Assembly (NCBI RefSeq): GCF_949628215.1
Contig: NC_134279.1
Coordinates: 58,077,766 to 58,141,765, forward strand
Length of the DNA: 64,000 bases
Reading direction: 5' to 3'
From: Phalacrocorax aristotelis
Lineage: Eukaryota; Chordata; Aves; Suliformes; Phalacrocoracidae
In this document: positions 8,838-21,782 of the stretch, piece by piece
Position numbering within the stretch: position 1 is the first letter of the stretch
How the letters are laid out: each line of letters starts with the position of its first letter
Made by a program: the position numbers and the translations under genes
The notes under the pieces: generated by a model
What the model was told of the DNA's origin: nothing
Database searches by the model: none
What the model saw: the letters and a program-made list of their open reading frames with translations, nothing else

Positions 8838-11800
8838 CTGCATTTTCTTTCAAGACCTTTTCTAGTCTTTCTATTATGCCCTGGTCAAAGGCCATTCAGC
8901 ACAGTGGTCACAAGATAACTTGATACAAGAATGTGTTGTTTTTACTGTCTGATGGAATGAGAAGTAAAGCTAGCTGATGGTTGGTGATAGGGAAGCTGTG
9001 AGTGTGGAGGGGATTTAACTGCTAACTGAATGTGATAACAGTGGGGAAGCTGGTGCTGTTGTCCAAGTTGCAGTTCCATAGCAGCTGCGTCCAACTTCAG
9101 CTGTTGCAGTCTGTTTTTTTACCTACAGGAGAAGCCTTCTCCCTGATGGTTTTTAAGGCCCTTTGCTGATCCCTCTCCAAAAGATCTATCAAACCTAGAT
9201 ACTAACCAAAAGTAGCCTTTAGCTGAAATGTGGCTAACATCAAAGATGATGATGCTAAATTCAAAGAATTCTTTGTAGCAGAGAAGTTGAGATAGCCAAC
9301 ACAACCCTCGCTCTGTAACTGGAGCACTTAAAGACTCAATACAGATTAAATAACTAGTATCTGAGAAGCAGGATCATAAGAAGGTTGAGCGTCACGTTTC
9401 ATAACAAGACTGTTAGAAGTTATGGCATTACATCAGGGTCTTCAGGAGCTACCAAGTTGACAACCAGGTATACAGAACACAGGCAGCATCGTACTGCACT
9501 TTTCAATACCCAATCTAGTTTCCAAGAGGATCTTTAGTTACAGAAAGTTATTGCTCTGCTCTCCATGCAGTGCACGCTGCAAAGACAGAGCTATGATATT
9601 AGACAATCTGTTAATTCCCTGGTGTACATTTGGTAGCTCCCCTTCTACAGCTTTACTACAAGCTGTTGAAGAATCAGCACACTGTGGTGCTGATGCTGAG
9701 TCCCAGACGTCTTGCACACATTCATTGATGTGAAGTGGTATGACAGCGTGGCTAGAACTCTCTCTGTGACTGCAAAGTAATCGGTTTAGTGTGCCAGAGG
9801 AAGCAGAGGTCTTGGGCTGGATGATGAGACAGAAGGTAGAATTTGGCTCCCCATCCTTGGTTACTGAGGGAAGGCTGCCTTCCCGAAGACTTTGGTTTAC
9901 TGTGAGAATGCAGGGGGTCTTCTAGGTCACTATTAAATGTTTTACTCAAGAGAGAAGAGAAAAGGGATTTGTTACAGGAGAAGCAGAGCTCTGCGTTGTG
10001 CATGATGGTGGGGATGGAGCTGACTGCACCAGCCCAAGTGTGTGCGGGTATGCTGTGTGGCCTTATGCTGTGTGATCACTGTGGTGTTCTGGACTGCTCT
10101 TTCATCCTGAAACTTGGGTGTTGGCATGTAGCAATGGCAGGTTGGAGGAAAGTAGCTGGAGGACCTGTTTTACTGTCTCTTATGCTACCAGAAAAGCCCT
10201 AATTATATCAGAAAAGCGTAGCAGGCTGCAGTAACCAAGATAACATGGGGAACAGCAACCTTAAGGCTGTCCTCAGGTGTACACTTGAAAGTTCATTCCA
10301 CCCCTAACCAGTAGGTCTCTGTTAAAATCCAAGTATGAACTGATAATCTTTTCAAGGCTGTGAGAAGGGTGCTTTCAGTAAATATTATCATTCTACTGTT
10401 CCCTAATTTTCTGAGAGGGAAGGGGATGCTGGCCTGTCTGAGATAGAAACCAGGGTATTTGTAGTAGTAACAGTGATGGCTTCACACTAAGAATCAAAAA
10501 GATAAAAAATGTGCTGTCTCTCCATATTGATGTAATTACAGTTCACCTAAGAGATGGGTGGAGAAAGGCAATAGAGTTCACTGTAGCCAACGCAGAGTCA
10601 GGATAGCCTCTCTGGGTGTCTCCAGTGATGATCTCCATAGCATCAAGCGAGCAGGGAAGAAGGGTGTGGAGGAGGAACTCACAAAAATCAGATGAATGCC
10701 ACTGTGCAGAGCAGCTGCCCCACGATGGTTCCTCATCAGCTCTGTAAGCAGTTCCAAATGGCAATGGTTACTTTTCTCCCAACAGGGGAAAGAGCTCCTG
10801 AACAAATGCTTAAGGCTATGCTGCACCTACAGGTCCACAAGTGTTTTCCCAGCAGCAATACCAGCTTACCATAAGCCCTTTCTCATCCACTGCTGTGGAT
10901 TCCCTCCTTGTGTGATCTCCCTCAGCTAGTACACTTTGCTTAGCTAAACCCAAAGCAAATATAGAAACATAGATTAAAAATAATCAGATTAACTTTATCA
11001 TGTAGATCTACAAAAAGCTGTACTGACCCAGCTGAGGCCAAGTAAGAAAATGGCGTGGGCTGGTTTTCCTGCCAAAAAGTTTTCTCAAATTATGTCCTAA
11101 AAACACCTCTGTGAAGTAGTCTTCCTGGGGCACTATCTTCCTACAGTGCAACCACCCATAGTTTTAATTGCTGCATATCCCAAGGCTAAGTTACTGCAGC
11201 AACAACTCCTGGATAACAAAGCCAGGCAAGGGAAAGGAAATTACATCACTTTAACTGATGTGTTTTTAAAACTTCTGAGGAGTTTCCTGCTGGGTTACTA
11301 AGCATTGTGCACATCACAGGAGTGCAGCTTTGTACCACAGCATAAAAAATTCTGTAATCCATTGGGCACAGCAGCACTGAAAAGCAGGCCCTCCCTAATG
11401 AAGGGGAGTCAATTGACAGACAAACTGACTTTGTTTTACCCTAGCAATGTGACCAGATAGATGCAGATAGATACTTTACTGGTAGGTACTTGTTTCTTCT
11501 TTCCAGGTTCAGTCTGTAGTGGAGTGGGGCAAAATCATATGTAAACATGATCCTCAAAAAGTCAAAGTAAACTAATGTAAAGGCTGGAGGTAACATGCAA
11601 ACTCCTTACGGAGAGCAAGCCTTAGACACCATATCCTACAGGTTTGGACTTGGAGAGCTCAGACCTTAAAATTATTAAAGCTTTTTATGTTATGTCACAC
11701 ATGCATTTTGCGTAGGGTATTTATAAAGTTACCTAATACTCTTTAGCCACAAGTTCCAACAGCATTATGTAGGCTGGACCCAAATATCCAGTATGAGCCA

Positions 11801-12953
11801 CTCATTTAGATTTACTCAGTTCTTTACTTCCTGGCACGTTCCCCTCATTCCTTCAGAAACTCAGATTTACTTTAAGACTAGGCCAATTTGGAACCAAGTC
11901 TTGCATCTCAGCTTGGCTTTCACAACAGCACACTGTGGCATTAGCTGCCTGGTTGCTTCACGGCACACCCCATGCTCTCACCCCTGGTTGTTGGCGGCGC
12001 GAGCTCTCATGTCCTCGTGCTACAGGCAGGTTGTACAGTTTGTTTGCTACTAACCTTTGGGATGAAAGCCTTTAGGGGGCTAAACAGCAAAAATCATAGA
12101 GGATTTTTCTGATAATGCTCTGTTGTTGGTCATGCAATAGAAAAAACAGCACATGTAATATTAGTGACAGGTATACCCTGTGCGTGATGTCTGAGGGAAA
12201 TTTAATAATAAGGTGAACTTCCACAAGCATGGGAGGAACAGAGGCAATGCATGTCATCTGTAGAGCTCCAGCAACCCACTCGAGCATCTTGTTCCTATTA
12301 CAGTATCTTCTCCAATTCTGAATATATGGATGTGACTGTCTTTCTGCCACAGAAGTCATATTAGTGTCAGGGCATTTTCTGTTGGCCTTTTTGTTTGTTT
12401 TTTTTTTTAACAAAGGTATTCTTTATTCAATGGATATTTAAGTTTTAATCCTCAGCTGATCCCTGGTCTTTTCATGCCTGGACATGAGATGATTGCCAAA
12501 GGCTAGTTTTTCCACAAGAGTGTCTGGCCCTCACCACGTAGTTCACAAAGTGGCCTCTGCAAGTGCCCTGACTGCACCCTTTTGACATACTTTGGCAGCT
12601 TCATAAAAGCCAAAATGCTAGAAGACATTTAGGAGGCACAACCACTGTGTCCTGAGAGCTGCTCTGCACTGGGTGGTGCTCACAACAAGCTGCAGTGTGA
12701 GCCACTCAGGATATGGTAGCTTGTAAGCTGATGCCATCCGTCTGCCTCAAGTATGCTCAGCCCTCAGAGCCATCATTTTCTGCAAGACTTGCTAACTGCC
12801 ATCACCTGCACAGACACGTGAAGTGAAGGGAACTAGGGATGAGGCCAAGTGATAGTGTACAGCACTCCAGACCCTGCTGCAGCCACGCAGGTCACCTACT
12901 GCTTTTGTGGTCAGAGAGAAACCCATGGGCTCAGTGCACTGCAGATCAGTACC

Positions 12954-13030
12954 CATCTGTGCATCCATACATGTATTAATGCGCTCATTCATCTATGAAT
13001 TCATTCATCTATGTATCCATGCATCCACCC
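12954..13030. repeat. Degenerate CATC/CATT tetranucleotide repeat
   Basis: The segment is built of variants of atcc, attc and atct words (catccatacatg, cattcatctatg, catgcatccaccc). It is an old, degraded tetranucleotide microsatellite. Confidence 0.6.
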
Positions 13031-16000
13031 GGAGGTGTGGGTGAGAGATGACATTTGAAGGGTTAAGAGCTGTCAGACCCAGCTGGCCTTGCAAGACTCA
13101 AGGGATGGCTTTTATGGGCCACAGGTATTGTCCCCACCAGGGTCCCCAGCGCTAGAATTTAGACCTGCTTATTGAGCAAACAGTACACATGGGAAAATGT
13201 ACCAGATTTAGGCAGCTTGCCAAAAGCTGCCTGTGCTTTTGCTGGCCCATTTTAGAAAAGTTTAAAAGAGGCAGGATGACTTTTTCCCAGATCTTGACAT
13301 TTAAATGTGCCCCAGCTTGGCAAGCCTTCATTTTGTTGGAGGAGAAGAGCTGATGAGCAGGGCACAGGCAGTGAATCGTGCACAATGGGCAGCTGCCGAA
13401 AGCAGGAGGAGGAGGCAAAAACGTTTAACTGCTTGTCTGGTCAGGCATTACAGGCTGCCCCTCCTCTACGGGCTGCAGTTCGCTAGGTGCGGGTGCAGGG
13501 CTTGCATGTTCCTGTAGTTGGGCTTTGACCTGCCCTCGGCTTCTGTCATGCAAACCACATGTGAAAGAGTGCAGAGGGTACAAAAGCAGCCAACCGCTCC
13601 TCCTCATGAAGCACCACCAAGCTATCCCCTTCCATGGTGGTGGGTGCTCGGGGAAGAGCTGCTCGCCACATCGCATCGCCGGCCGGTTGGACCACAGCGC
13701 CGTGCCTCCACGCAGGGCCAGCAGCTCCACAGCCAGTGCCTTGTGGTATGGTGTATGAATCACACACAGTTGTTCTGTTGCAATTTATATTTTCGAAATT
13801 CTTTTTGGCCAGTAGGCGAAATGCACCTCCCTGTGAGCTGGCAGTGCACAGCCCGTTGCGAAAAATGCATTTCACAGAAGCCTGCCTCCCCGTGCCCCTA
13901 TCTTTGCCATGCACCTGGTGAAACGACACAGTGAGCTGCCTTGAATTTGAACTGGTGTACCGAATATCACCTCCTGACCTGTTGCTGTATGGCTGGAAGT
14001 TTCATTTGGGGCTTTTCTTTGTACAGCCCAAGTGAACACAGCCTTTTTGGCAGGTGTTTCCGGCACAGAAAAAAAAACAGGCCCCTGTGGTTAAGCCATG
14101 TAGTTTACTTCAGCTCGCTTGCCAATCGGCACTGAGCACAAGCGGCTCCCCCACCTTATCTGAGCCCCTGCAAAAAAACTCCAGAACCAGGAGAGTATTT
14201 TAACACCCAGCTCTAACCTCAGCATTTAATGTTACACAGAGAAGATTTTCTGCGACAGTGGCCGCAAAAGCTGGGCCAGGACAGCAGTGTGGTAGGTGCT
14301 GCCAGCGGCTCCTACACCCAGGAGAAGCTTCCCAGCCTCCCCCAGTCACTTGTGCACATCCCCATCACTGGATTTGCTCATCCCAACCTGAATGGAAGTG
14401 TGGCTACCTGCATCCTTTCCACCAGGGAGACTGAGGAAAAATAAAGATCTCTGAAGGCTCCTGAAGGAAAATTAAGGAGCAAAATAAAGCTGAAAAATCC
14501 AATGATGGAATATGTGGTAATACTCCCATGGGCAGAGCGCAGCCAAGACCAGCGTGAGTGCAGGAAGCAAGGAAAGGCTTCCTGGGCCAAAAATTCAGGA
14601 ACATGCCTATCTCTACACCTCCAACCATACAATAAGCATTGAAGCAAGTTCAGCTTTTTTCTTCCACAAAATTTCCCCACCTGGTCCTGCAGAAGCAGGA
14701 CAATAATATTTTTTCTTGTTTTTCTTTTTGTGGCAAAAACCCTGAAGAAGGGGTTTGGGCGCCTACTGATTTTTAATTGGGGTGTTGGCACCTGGGTTGA
14801 AGATGCCACACTGAACACTCCGGCTCCCATTTCTGCTAGTGGTCCCTTCCCCTTGCAGTTCTCCAGGGCAGACCCAGTGTGCTGCCTTTGAGTCAGCCTG
14901 AGACAGCCAGGACTGTGGTGAAGCCTGCAGGCACACGGATTGTGGCCCTAAGGTTTCTCAGCCACTTGATTTTCCTACTACATATGCTGAGAAGCAGCTT
15001 TGTTTTGACAGCGTATCTTCCTCGCACTTCTCCACACCCACCATCGAGAAACAGGGTGTTCCTCTGCCTAAGAGCATGGGCACATGAAGAAATTAATTGA
15101 CAGTGTGAATTTACAGCATGTCATTTATTCCATGGTAACTAGCCATGCATACACACTCCTACTCAGCAAAATGCAAGGTGAAAAGGTGCTAATGACTTCA
15201 CCACATTTCGTCAAAGAGCAGGAGCATTCACCCAGAGGTATTTTAACGAAGCAGTTTACTCCACCGTAAGCTTTGTCTTACTTCTGACCTCATCCAGCCA
15301 AGGAATGTGTTTCTTCTTTTCAGGTAATTAGCTCCCTGGCAAAGATAAAGCTTTCATGTGTCCTTTAATCAAATGATCTGTCCCTATTTTGGGATGTCAT
15401 ATTTGTGTTCTGTGGTATAGGACAGAGAAGACCTTAACTCCTTTTAAATGGGATCCTGGCCAGGCTGCCATTGAACAGGCCCTGTATCTTCCATTAAGTG
15501 GGAGATAAAAGGACCCAGTAGCCAAATGCTTGTAATTGCAGGACTCAGACTTTCACAGACTTATCTAGTGGTTTTATTTATATGATGGTATTTCTCCTCA
15601 TAGGTAGGAACCAGCATTGACAATTCAGAAGAGGAGTGAGATTACACGGGCAAGAGCTCTCGTCTTATCTTTAGACTTGGAGTTGTACGCTTGCAATTGA
15701 TCAGGCTGTTCAAGTCAAAAACTTGCCAGTCACTTTAATTTATGTGAAAAAGCCAATTATTGGCCACCTTGAGCCCGGTGACATCCTGCCAACTTCCCAG
15801 TGGCGTTTGTGAAGGGAGGTGACAAACCCTGGGAATGCCAGTTACAACCTTTTCAGTGAAATACTTTTTGTCCTGAAATCTCTATCCAAGGAATACTCCA
15901 GGTGAAGTTTTACCTAAGGACTAGTGAATGCTAAAGGGAGAAAATACTGTTTGTTCTATGAGGATCTGCTCCATCCCATCCCGACAGGGCTGAAGACCAC

Positions 16001-17025
16001 AGAACAGGGGAGGTGTCCAGCTTCTCTCTTTAGTTGCTTCTTGGTCTAGCTGATGAAGATACCAAAATTAAAATAATTTGTAACTGCATCCTGGAGATAC
16101 TTTATAATTAAAAGCATTCCCAAATCATTGTGGTGGTACAGTGCAGTTATCTACAGATGGACACAGTAAGGGAGAGGGAGATCTGTCTGATACTAAAGGA
16201 GACCCCATGCAGCTGAGGGCTTCTCCCTCTTCTCTCATTATATCATTCTGATAAAACAGAAGAGTGTGACCAAAATCTCACCAAAAATTTTATATAACAA
16301 ACATTGTCTGGCATGCCAATAGCAGAGGCCTCCTTATTTCTCTGCAGTCTCCTTGAACAGTTTCTTATGTGTGTGGACCTCAGAGGACAAGACCTAGTCC
16401 TTCCTGCATGCACCTCCCTTTTCTCCTCCATGAAGGGGATAAAAAGAATGGGTGGGAGAACTCAGCTCCTCCCTGAAGGCACTAAGGACTGAATTATTGC
16501 TTGAACTGTGGGTACAATGCCCACTGAAGCAGCTTTAGCTCTCCTCCCCCAGAACTTCAAGTAAAATTACCAAGTGCTTAGCCAGGTGGAAGGAATAGTA
16601 TTTCATCATGATAATTCAGCTGGCATACACTTCTGTAACAAGACCACATCAAAAAGTGAAACTGCAGTCTCATGCGGTTGTTTGCAGAGTAGATGAGTCA
16701 GAGCCTCTCTCTTTCCATGGTACAGCTTGCTAAACCTGCACCAAGTTTAATAATTTCCATTCCCTTCAGGAGAGGGGGCCACGTTCATGGTGGGTGATCT
16801 CCCAAACACTCTCCACCATGTAATGAAAGATTTTAAGGTCTTAACCTTAATGTGTAATTGATGAAGAATACTTCATTTAAATTGTTGGATTTAACACATC
16901 TGCTTTGGCAGAAAACCTCATGGCTAAAAATTCAAGAACAGACAAGTTTCAGTCTTAATCCAGTGTCAAAATGAACTCCGGATTCCCGTCTGGATTAATT
17001 CCAGCTGCAAAGTTGTTGGGGAACA

Positions 17026-17071
17026 TTTTATGAGTGAGGATGGCTCACTCATAAATGGCTCACTCATAAAA
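17026..17071. repeat. Hairpin with tandem 15-bp right arm
   Basis: The left arm ttttatgagtgag (17026-17038) is the exact reverse complement of ctcactcataaaa at 17059-17071. Twelve of its bases also pair with 17044-17055. The right side is a perfect 15-bp direct repeat (17041-17055 and 17056-17070), so two alternative stems with 5-nt or 20-nt loops are possible. Confidence 0.85.
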
Positions 17072-20000
17072 GGGAGGGCTCTACGCGTCACATTAGCATC
17101 AGGCCATGCGTTCATGCTGCACGTTCCTCACACCCCACCAGTGCCCATCCCTGTCTCAATAAATCCTAAGTCTGATATTAACTCATCACAGCTGACTTTA
17201 TACCCCGTCCAACGGGAAGCCTCTGAAGTGGCTGTCATGAGACTAAATGCCTTAAATCTACAGGGCAGAATAAGCCTGTCTTGATCTTGATGCAGAAGTT
17301 GAACTTCCAACATTTAGGCCTGTAGGCTTACCTTTGTCTCTAATTGCTCTGATTTTTATTTGATTCTACATCAAATATAGATGATCGTACCTTTACGCCA
17401 CTTTGTTGCACAAAGTCATTCCTGGCAGTTTCCAGTTCTGCCTCTGGTGTGACAGGTGGGGAAAAAACACCTTTAAAGTGCAATTAACTTCAGAAAGACA
17501 AACAATAGCTGTGACAAGTACCTCCATCCCTCTCAGTGGCATTGTAAGACAAAATAAGGTTTAAATGCAAGTACAAATCTGTTTTGTTATATCTCTGCCC
17601 ACAGTTTCAACAACAGTGTCTCAATCATGTGCATTATGTAGCTGAATATGCTGTTTGTTTGGAAAGATTTTTTCCCTAGGGATCAGACTAACTACAGGAA
17701 TAAGGTGATCACTCTAGTTGCCTGAATTCTTAAGAAAACAAGGATTATGTGATTGCTGTCCGCTTGTCTCTCCTCTCCAACTTGTTAATGCATTGGCAAA
17801 TTTCAATTAAATTCAATGGAGGAGCAAAAACCTCAGAGATACTCAGTTCTTAAAAATGTCATGGAAATATGCAAACAACTTAAAGTGAAAACACTGTGAT
17901 CTGAGCTGAACTCATCTACCCTTGAGACACCCATCCCTGGGAAAGACAGCTTCATCCATTCCACTGCAATGTACAGGCACCACAGTGGTGATACCTGCAG
18001 CAGGACTCCCCAGATCAGTATCAGAAAGGGCACGGAAGGGTCCCAGAAGCTGTGCTAACTGCAGTCTGTGCACAGCGTCTGTAGACAAGGGTGTAATGAA
18101 TCTCTGTCTCTTCAGATGTAACAGCGTAGACACCTGTGGCAGAGTGAGTTGTCTCAACCCTTTTTTACAGCTGAGAGAGAGAAACGTGCTTTTAGGGGGC
18201 ACAGTTCACCTTACCAACGTCTGGAATAGACAAAATGAATTGTATGTCAGAAGTACCTATTTATCTGTGCTACACTACTGGGCTTGTTTTTTGGGAGAGC
18301 GGGCGGGAGGCAGAAGCAGACTGCTGCCCACACTGTTGCACATCTGCAAATGGCTGGCACTGATGGAGCCTGTGAACAAGCTCTTGCAAGGCGAGGAGAG
18401 ACGCATACAGCTCAGGACTGTGTTACCTACGGCTGCTGATTACTAATCTTTTGTCTCTGTTCAATTCTGTGAATGTTCCTTTCCTGACAGTTCTTCTGAA
18501 GCGCTGTGCAGATGGGCATGTGGATCTGAAACACTTTGAAATAGCAGCTGTTGGGCCAGCAGCTCGGCTCAGAGTAGTTATGTTGTTCCAAAAGCAAACC
18601 CTGATAAGACCCACGAGTATGTAGAGCTCATATCCCAAGAGGATCATGCATCATCACAAGCCACCTGGTCTCTCAAGCATCTGCAGGGCTTCGCAGCACA
18701 GCACCAGTCCCACTGCACGTGTTCTGAAGGCTTTCTGTGTCACTTCATCTTAGGTAGGAGGTTATTTTTTTACCCTGATCACTCAACCAGCAAATGAGAC
18801 TGTGCAAACTGCTGCCTGCTTGGCAGGCTTCTCGCCAGCGGTCTGCAGCAAACCTGGGATGGATCAGTACCACGGCCTGTGTCCCAGCAGAGTGAAAAGC
18901 TCCTAAGTCAGATGCAAAAGTTGTTTAGAGTGAGGCAGTATCTTGGAAACCTTTTCTTCAGCAACCCGAGGCCACCAAGCTTTGGGTTTCCCTACAAGTT
19001 TCATGATGTTCATAGTAAGTATGCAGGCACTGAGCCACAAGGAAAATATCAGCCCTGGGTTTCAGAGCCACAAACAGTATTGCACCCTGGCTGCTACCAC
19101 TTGGTGTCACTGGGTGTCACTGATCTTGTGCCTCCCTGCACCCCAGGGCATTCACTGATGCTCTGTCCTCTTTCCATGGTCCCCCTGGCCCCAGCACCTC
19201 CAAAATAGCCACGCTGCTCGCTCCTGAGCTCAGATTTCTTCCTGTGGGTGCAGGACCAAGCTCCTGGCCCTGAGCAGAGCTGTGCTGACAGAGGGCAGCC
19301 TTCCCATCCACTGTGCTGCAGTCCCCTGAGCTGGGGACATGCACTCCAAGCCCTGAGCAAGGTTTTGGAGAGGATCAGGCACTGGGAAGGTGCGTGTGGA
19401 GCCACACACAAGTGTCACAGCCTGCTGTAGTGCACATATAAAGCAAATTTTTTTAAGGGAGTGCATTAGGCTTTGCCTCTAACTCTGTGCAAGAGCACTG
19501 GGCTGGGGTTGGCCTTAGCAACCCTTCCACGCTTTCCTACATAGCAGAGGCTGACCTCGCAGGAGAGCCTTTCTGTTTAACCAGAAAATGCAGGTCATTC
19601 CTCATGATGCCCTTTGATCAATGAAGTCCTAGTTTGGATGTCACATTTGTTGCTCTTCTGCCGTCAGAAGAATCAGAGTAAATTGTCCAAATACCTTCTT
19701 TTGCTGCAAACCACACCAAGTAAACAGCTTTTGAAAACAGGAGTGCAGAGCTGAGGAAAAGCTCCCTTCAGTCACATTGTCTCTTCTCTGATTTCTTCAG
19801 TTCTCAGTAACCTTTTTCACTTTTTACAGCCTCAGCTATTTCCTTTCACTACGCTTTTGCTCCTACCGTTCTGCTTACAGCAGCCCACCTCTCTCTCCTC
19901 CTTCCCCCTCCTACCTTCTTTCAAGACCTTCTCGACAGCAAACCACATCCTTACGTTCTTCTCATTGTTAGAGCCTCCACCACTGCTGCTGTTACGGTTC

Positions 20001-21740
20001 TTCACTACTTTTTGATCAAGTGGTCTAGCACAGCTCTGAACCTAAACTGCTCTTCAGTTGTTCCCACCTGCAGGTGTGCAGACCATCCCAGTAAGCTATA
20101 TTTTACACCTTTGAACTAAGCTGCCCTGAACTACACCACACACATACACCTCAAAACTATAAATTATTCCTTGCAATAAGTGCATGCTGTCTGTGAATTT
20201 GAAACTCAGGGAAGGTTTGTGGTCCTGTAAAAATAGTTCGCTAAACAAATGGTCTCTGAACACTTCAGAGTGTGAAGAAAGAAAGAAAGATTATTCTTGT
20301 CTGTGCCATTTACCATGGGCTCAATTTTGTGACCATTAATGCTAAAACTGTGCACTGTTGGATCATTCAGTGATTGACTCAAACTTGAGCTAACTGAATT
20401 CTCATTGCAGCCCTGGCAGTGTTTGTACTTACCCACAAAGATCATGGAGCAGTGATCACAAAATCCAGTTGGTGCCAGCTCTTGCAGACTGCATCATCTC
20501 CAACCCTCAGCTTATCAATATTTTTCATTCTGTGCCCCAACCCCCTTTGCACTGTAGAAATGTTTGGTTTTATATTTGTCTTAGGGGATTCGCCTTGCTA
20601 TGTCTAAGCAGCGCCTCTGTCACAGTCATTCAAGTGGCTTTGCAGCTTGATCAACATTTGCTACATCAAGAGGGAGCTTTCTTATTGATCCGGGACAATG
20701 TGCTGGGAGGAGGCACAAGATGCAGATCTGCTTCTCCGTGAGCTGTTACATGTATGCACTCAGCCTGTGAAAAGAAAATGGTTTTGCAAGGGTTATACAG
20801 TGGAGGCCTCTGGACTGAAAAAGATGGGAATCTGCTGTGCTAAACTGGCCAGATAGGGAGCAACGAGAGAGACACATTGCTCTTTTGACATCTGGCAGCT
20901 GGCAGCCCCTAATTCCTTCACTGTGTTGCCAATGGGTTCAAACATGAGAATGTGGTCACCACATCAGGAGGTGACATTTCCATTCCTGCAGGTCTTGTCC
21001 CAAACAATCTTCAGAAGATGGATGCAGAGGAATTCACAGGGGAGGTTTTCTCCCCAGGCATTTGGCATGGTCAATGGGAATCATACTCCTACAGGCTGGC
21101 TCCTTTACCAAGCTCAGTTCCTCATAGGGAAGCAGAAATATGACTGCATTGTCAAAGACCATAGATGCTTTACACCTCCAGTTGGTCTGACGAGGCACAT
21201 GACCATGGTACTTCCCACATTTGCTGCCTCTTTGATGAGTTCAAACATGTCTGGAGCTGGCCTTGGCCCCGGCCTCGACCCCTGATCCTCAATCCACAGA
21301 GAAAAATGGAGTCCCTGTACCACCTTCAAGAAGTGGCAGTCCTACCTACCTAGCTCATGTTTTGAAGCCATTACCAGATCCCTTCAACTACTTGTATATG
21401 GCCAGTGAATGTCCGTAAGAAGTGCTAACAGAAAACCTATTTTTGCAGACTTTAGTCTGACCCTGCTTGACTCTGATTCTCTCTCCTGTTTGCCCTCTGT
21501 GTCCTGCACAATATTTGTGAGATCAAGGAGGAGCAGACCTCAGTCCATCACCGTCACTGCCTGCTCCAGCTGTGGCTTCTTCACTCACATCCCACTGGGA
21601 GTACCACATCATGAGATGCTTGCAGGGATGCAAAGTCCCTCTCAGCTGCTTGCTGTCATGTAAAGCTGTGCACACACTGGAGGCACACAATGAACTTGTC
21701 ATTATTTTACTTTAATGTCTTTTTGCACCTCTTGCTCCTG

Positions 21741-21782
21741 ATTATCCTGGCAAGATTATCCTGGCTGTATTATCCTGGCAAG
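21741..21782 (+). repeat. Three copies of a 14-bp tandem repeat
   Basis: attatcctggcaag appears at 21741-21754 and 21769-21782, with a variant copy ending ctgt between. It is a short minisatellite-like expansion with no nearby gene. Confidence 0.85.

Noticed and set aside
14378-14830. 150-codon minus-strand open frame with hydrophobic stretch
   Set aside because: The hydrophobic part comes from T-rich DNA, and there is no supporting context.
17922-18446. 174-codon plus-strand open frame
   Set aside because: No family resemblance, and an antisense frame overlaps it; best explained as chance in moderately GC-rich DNA.
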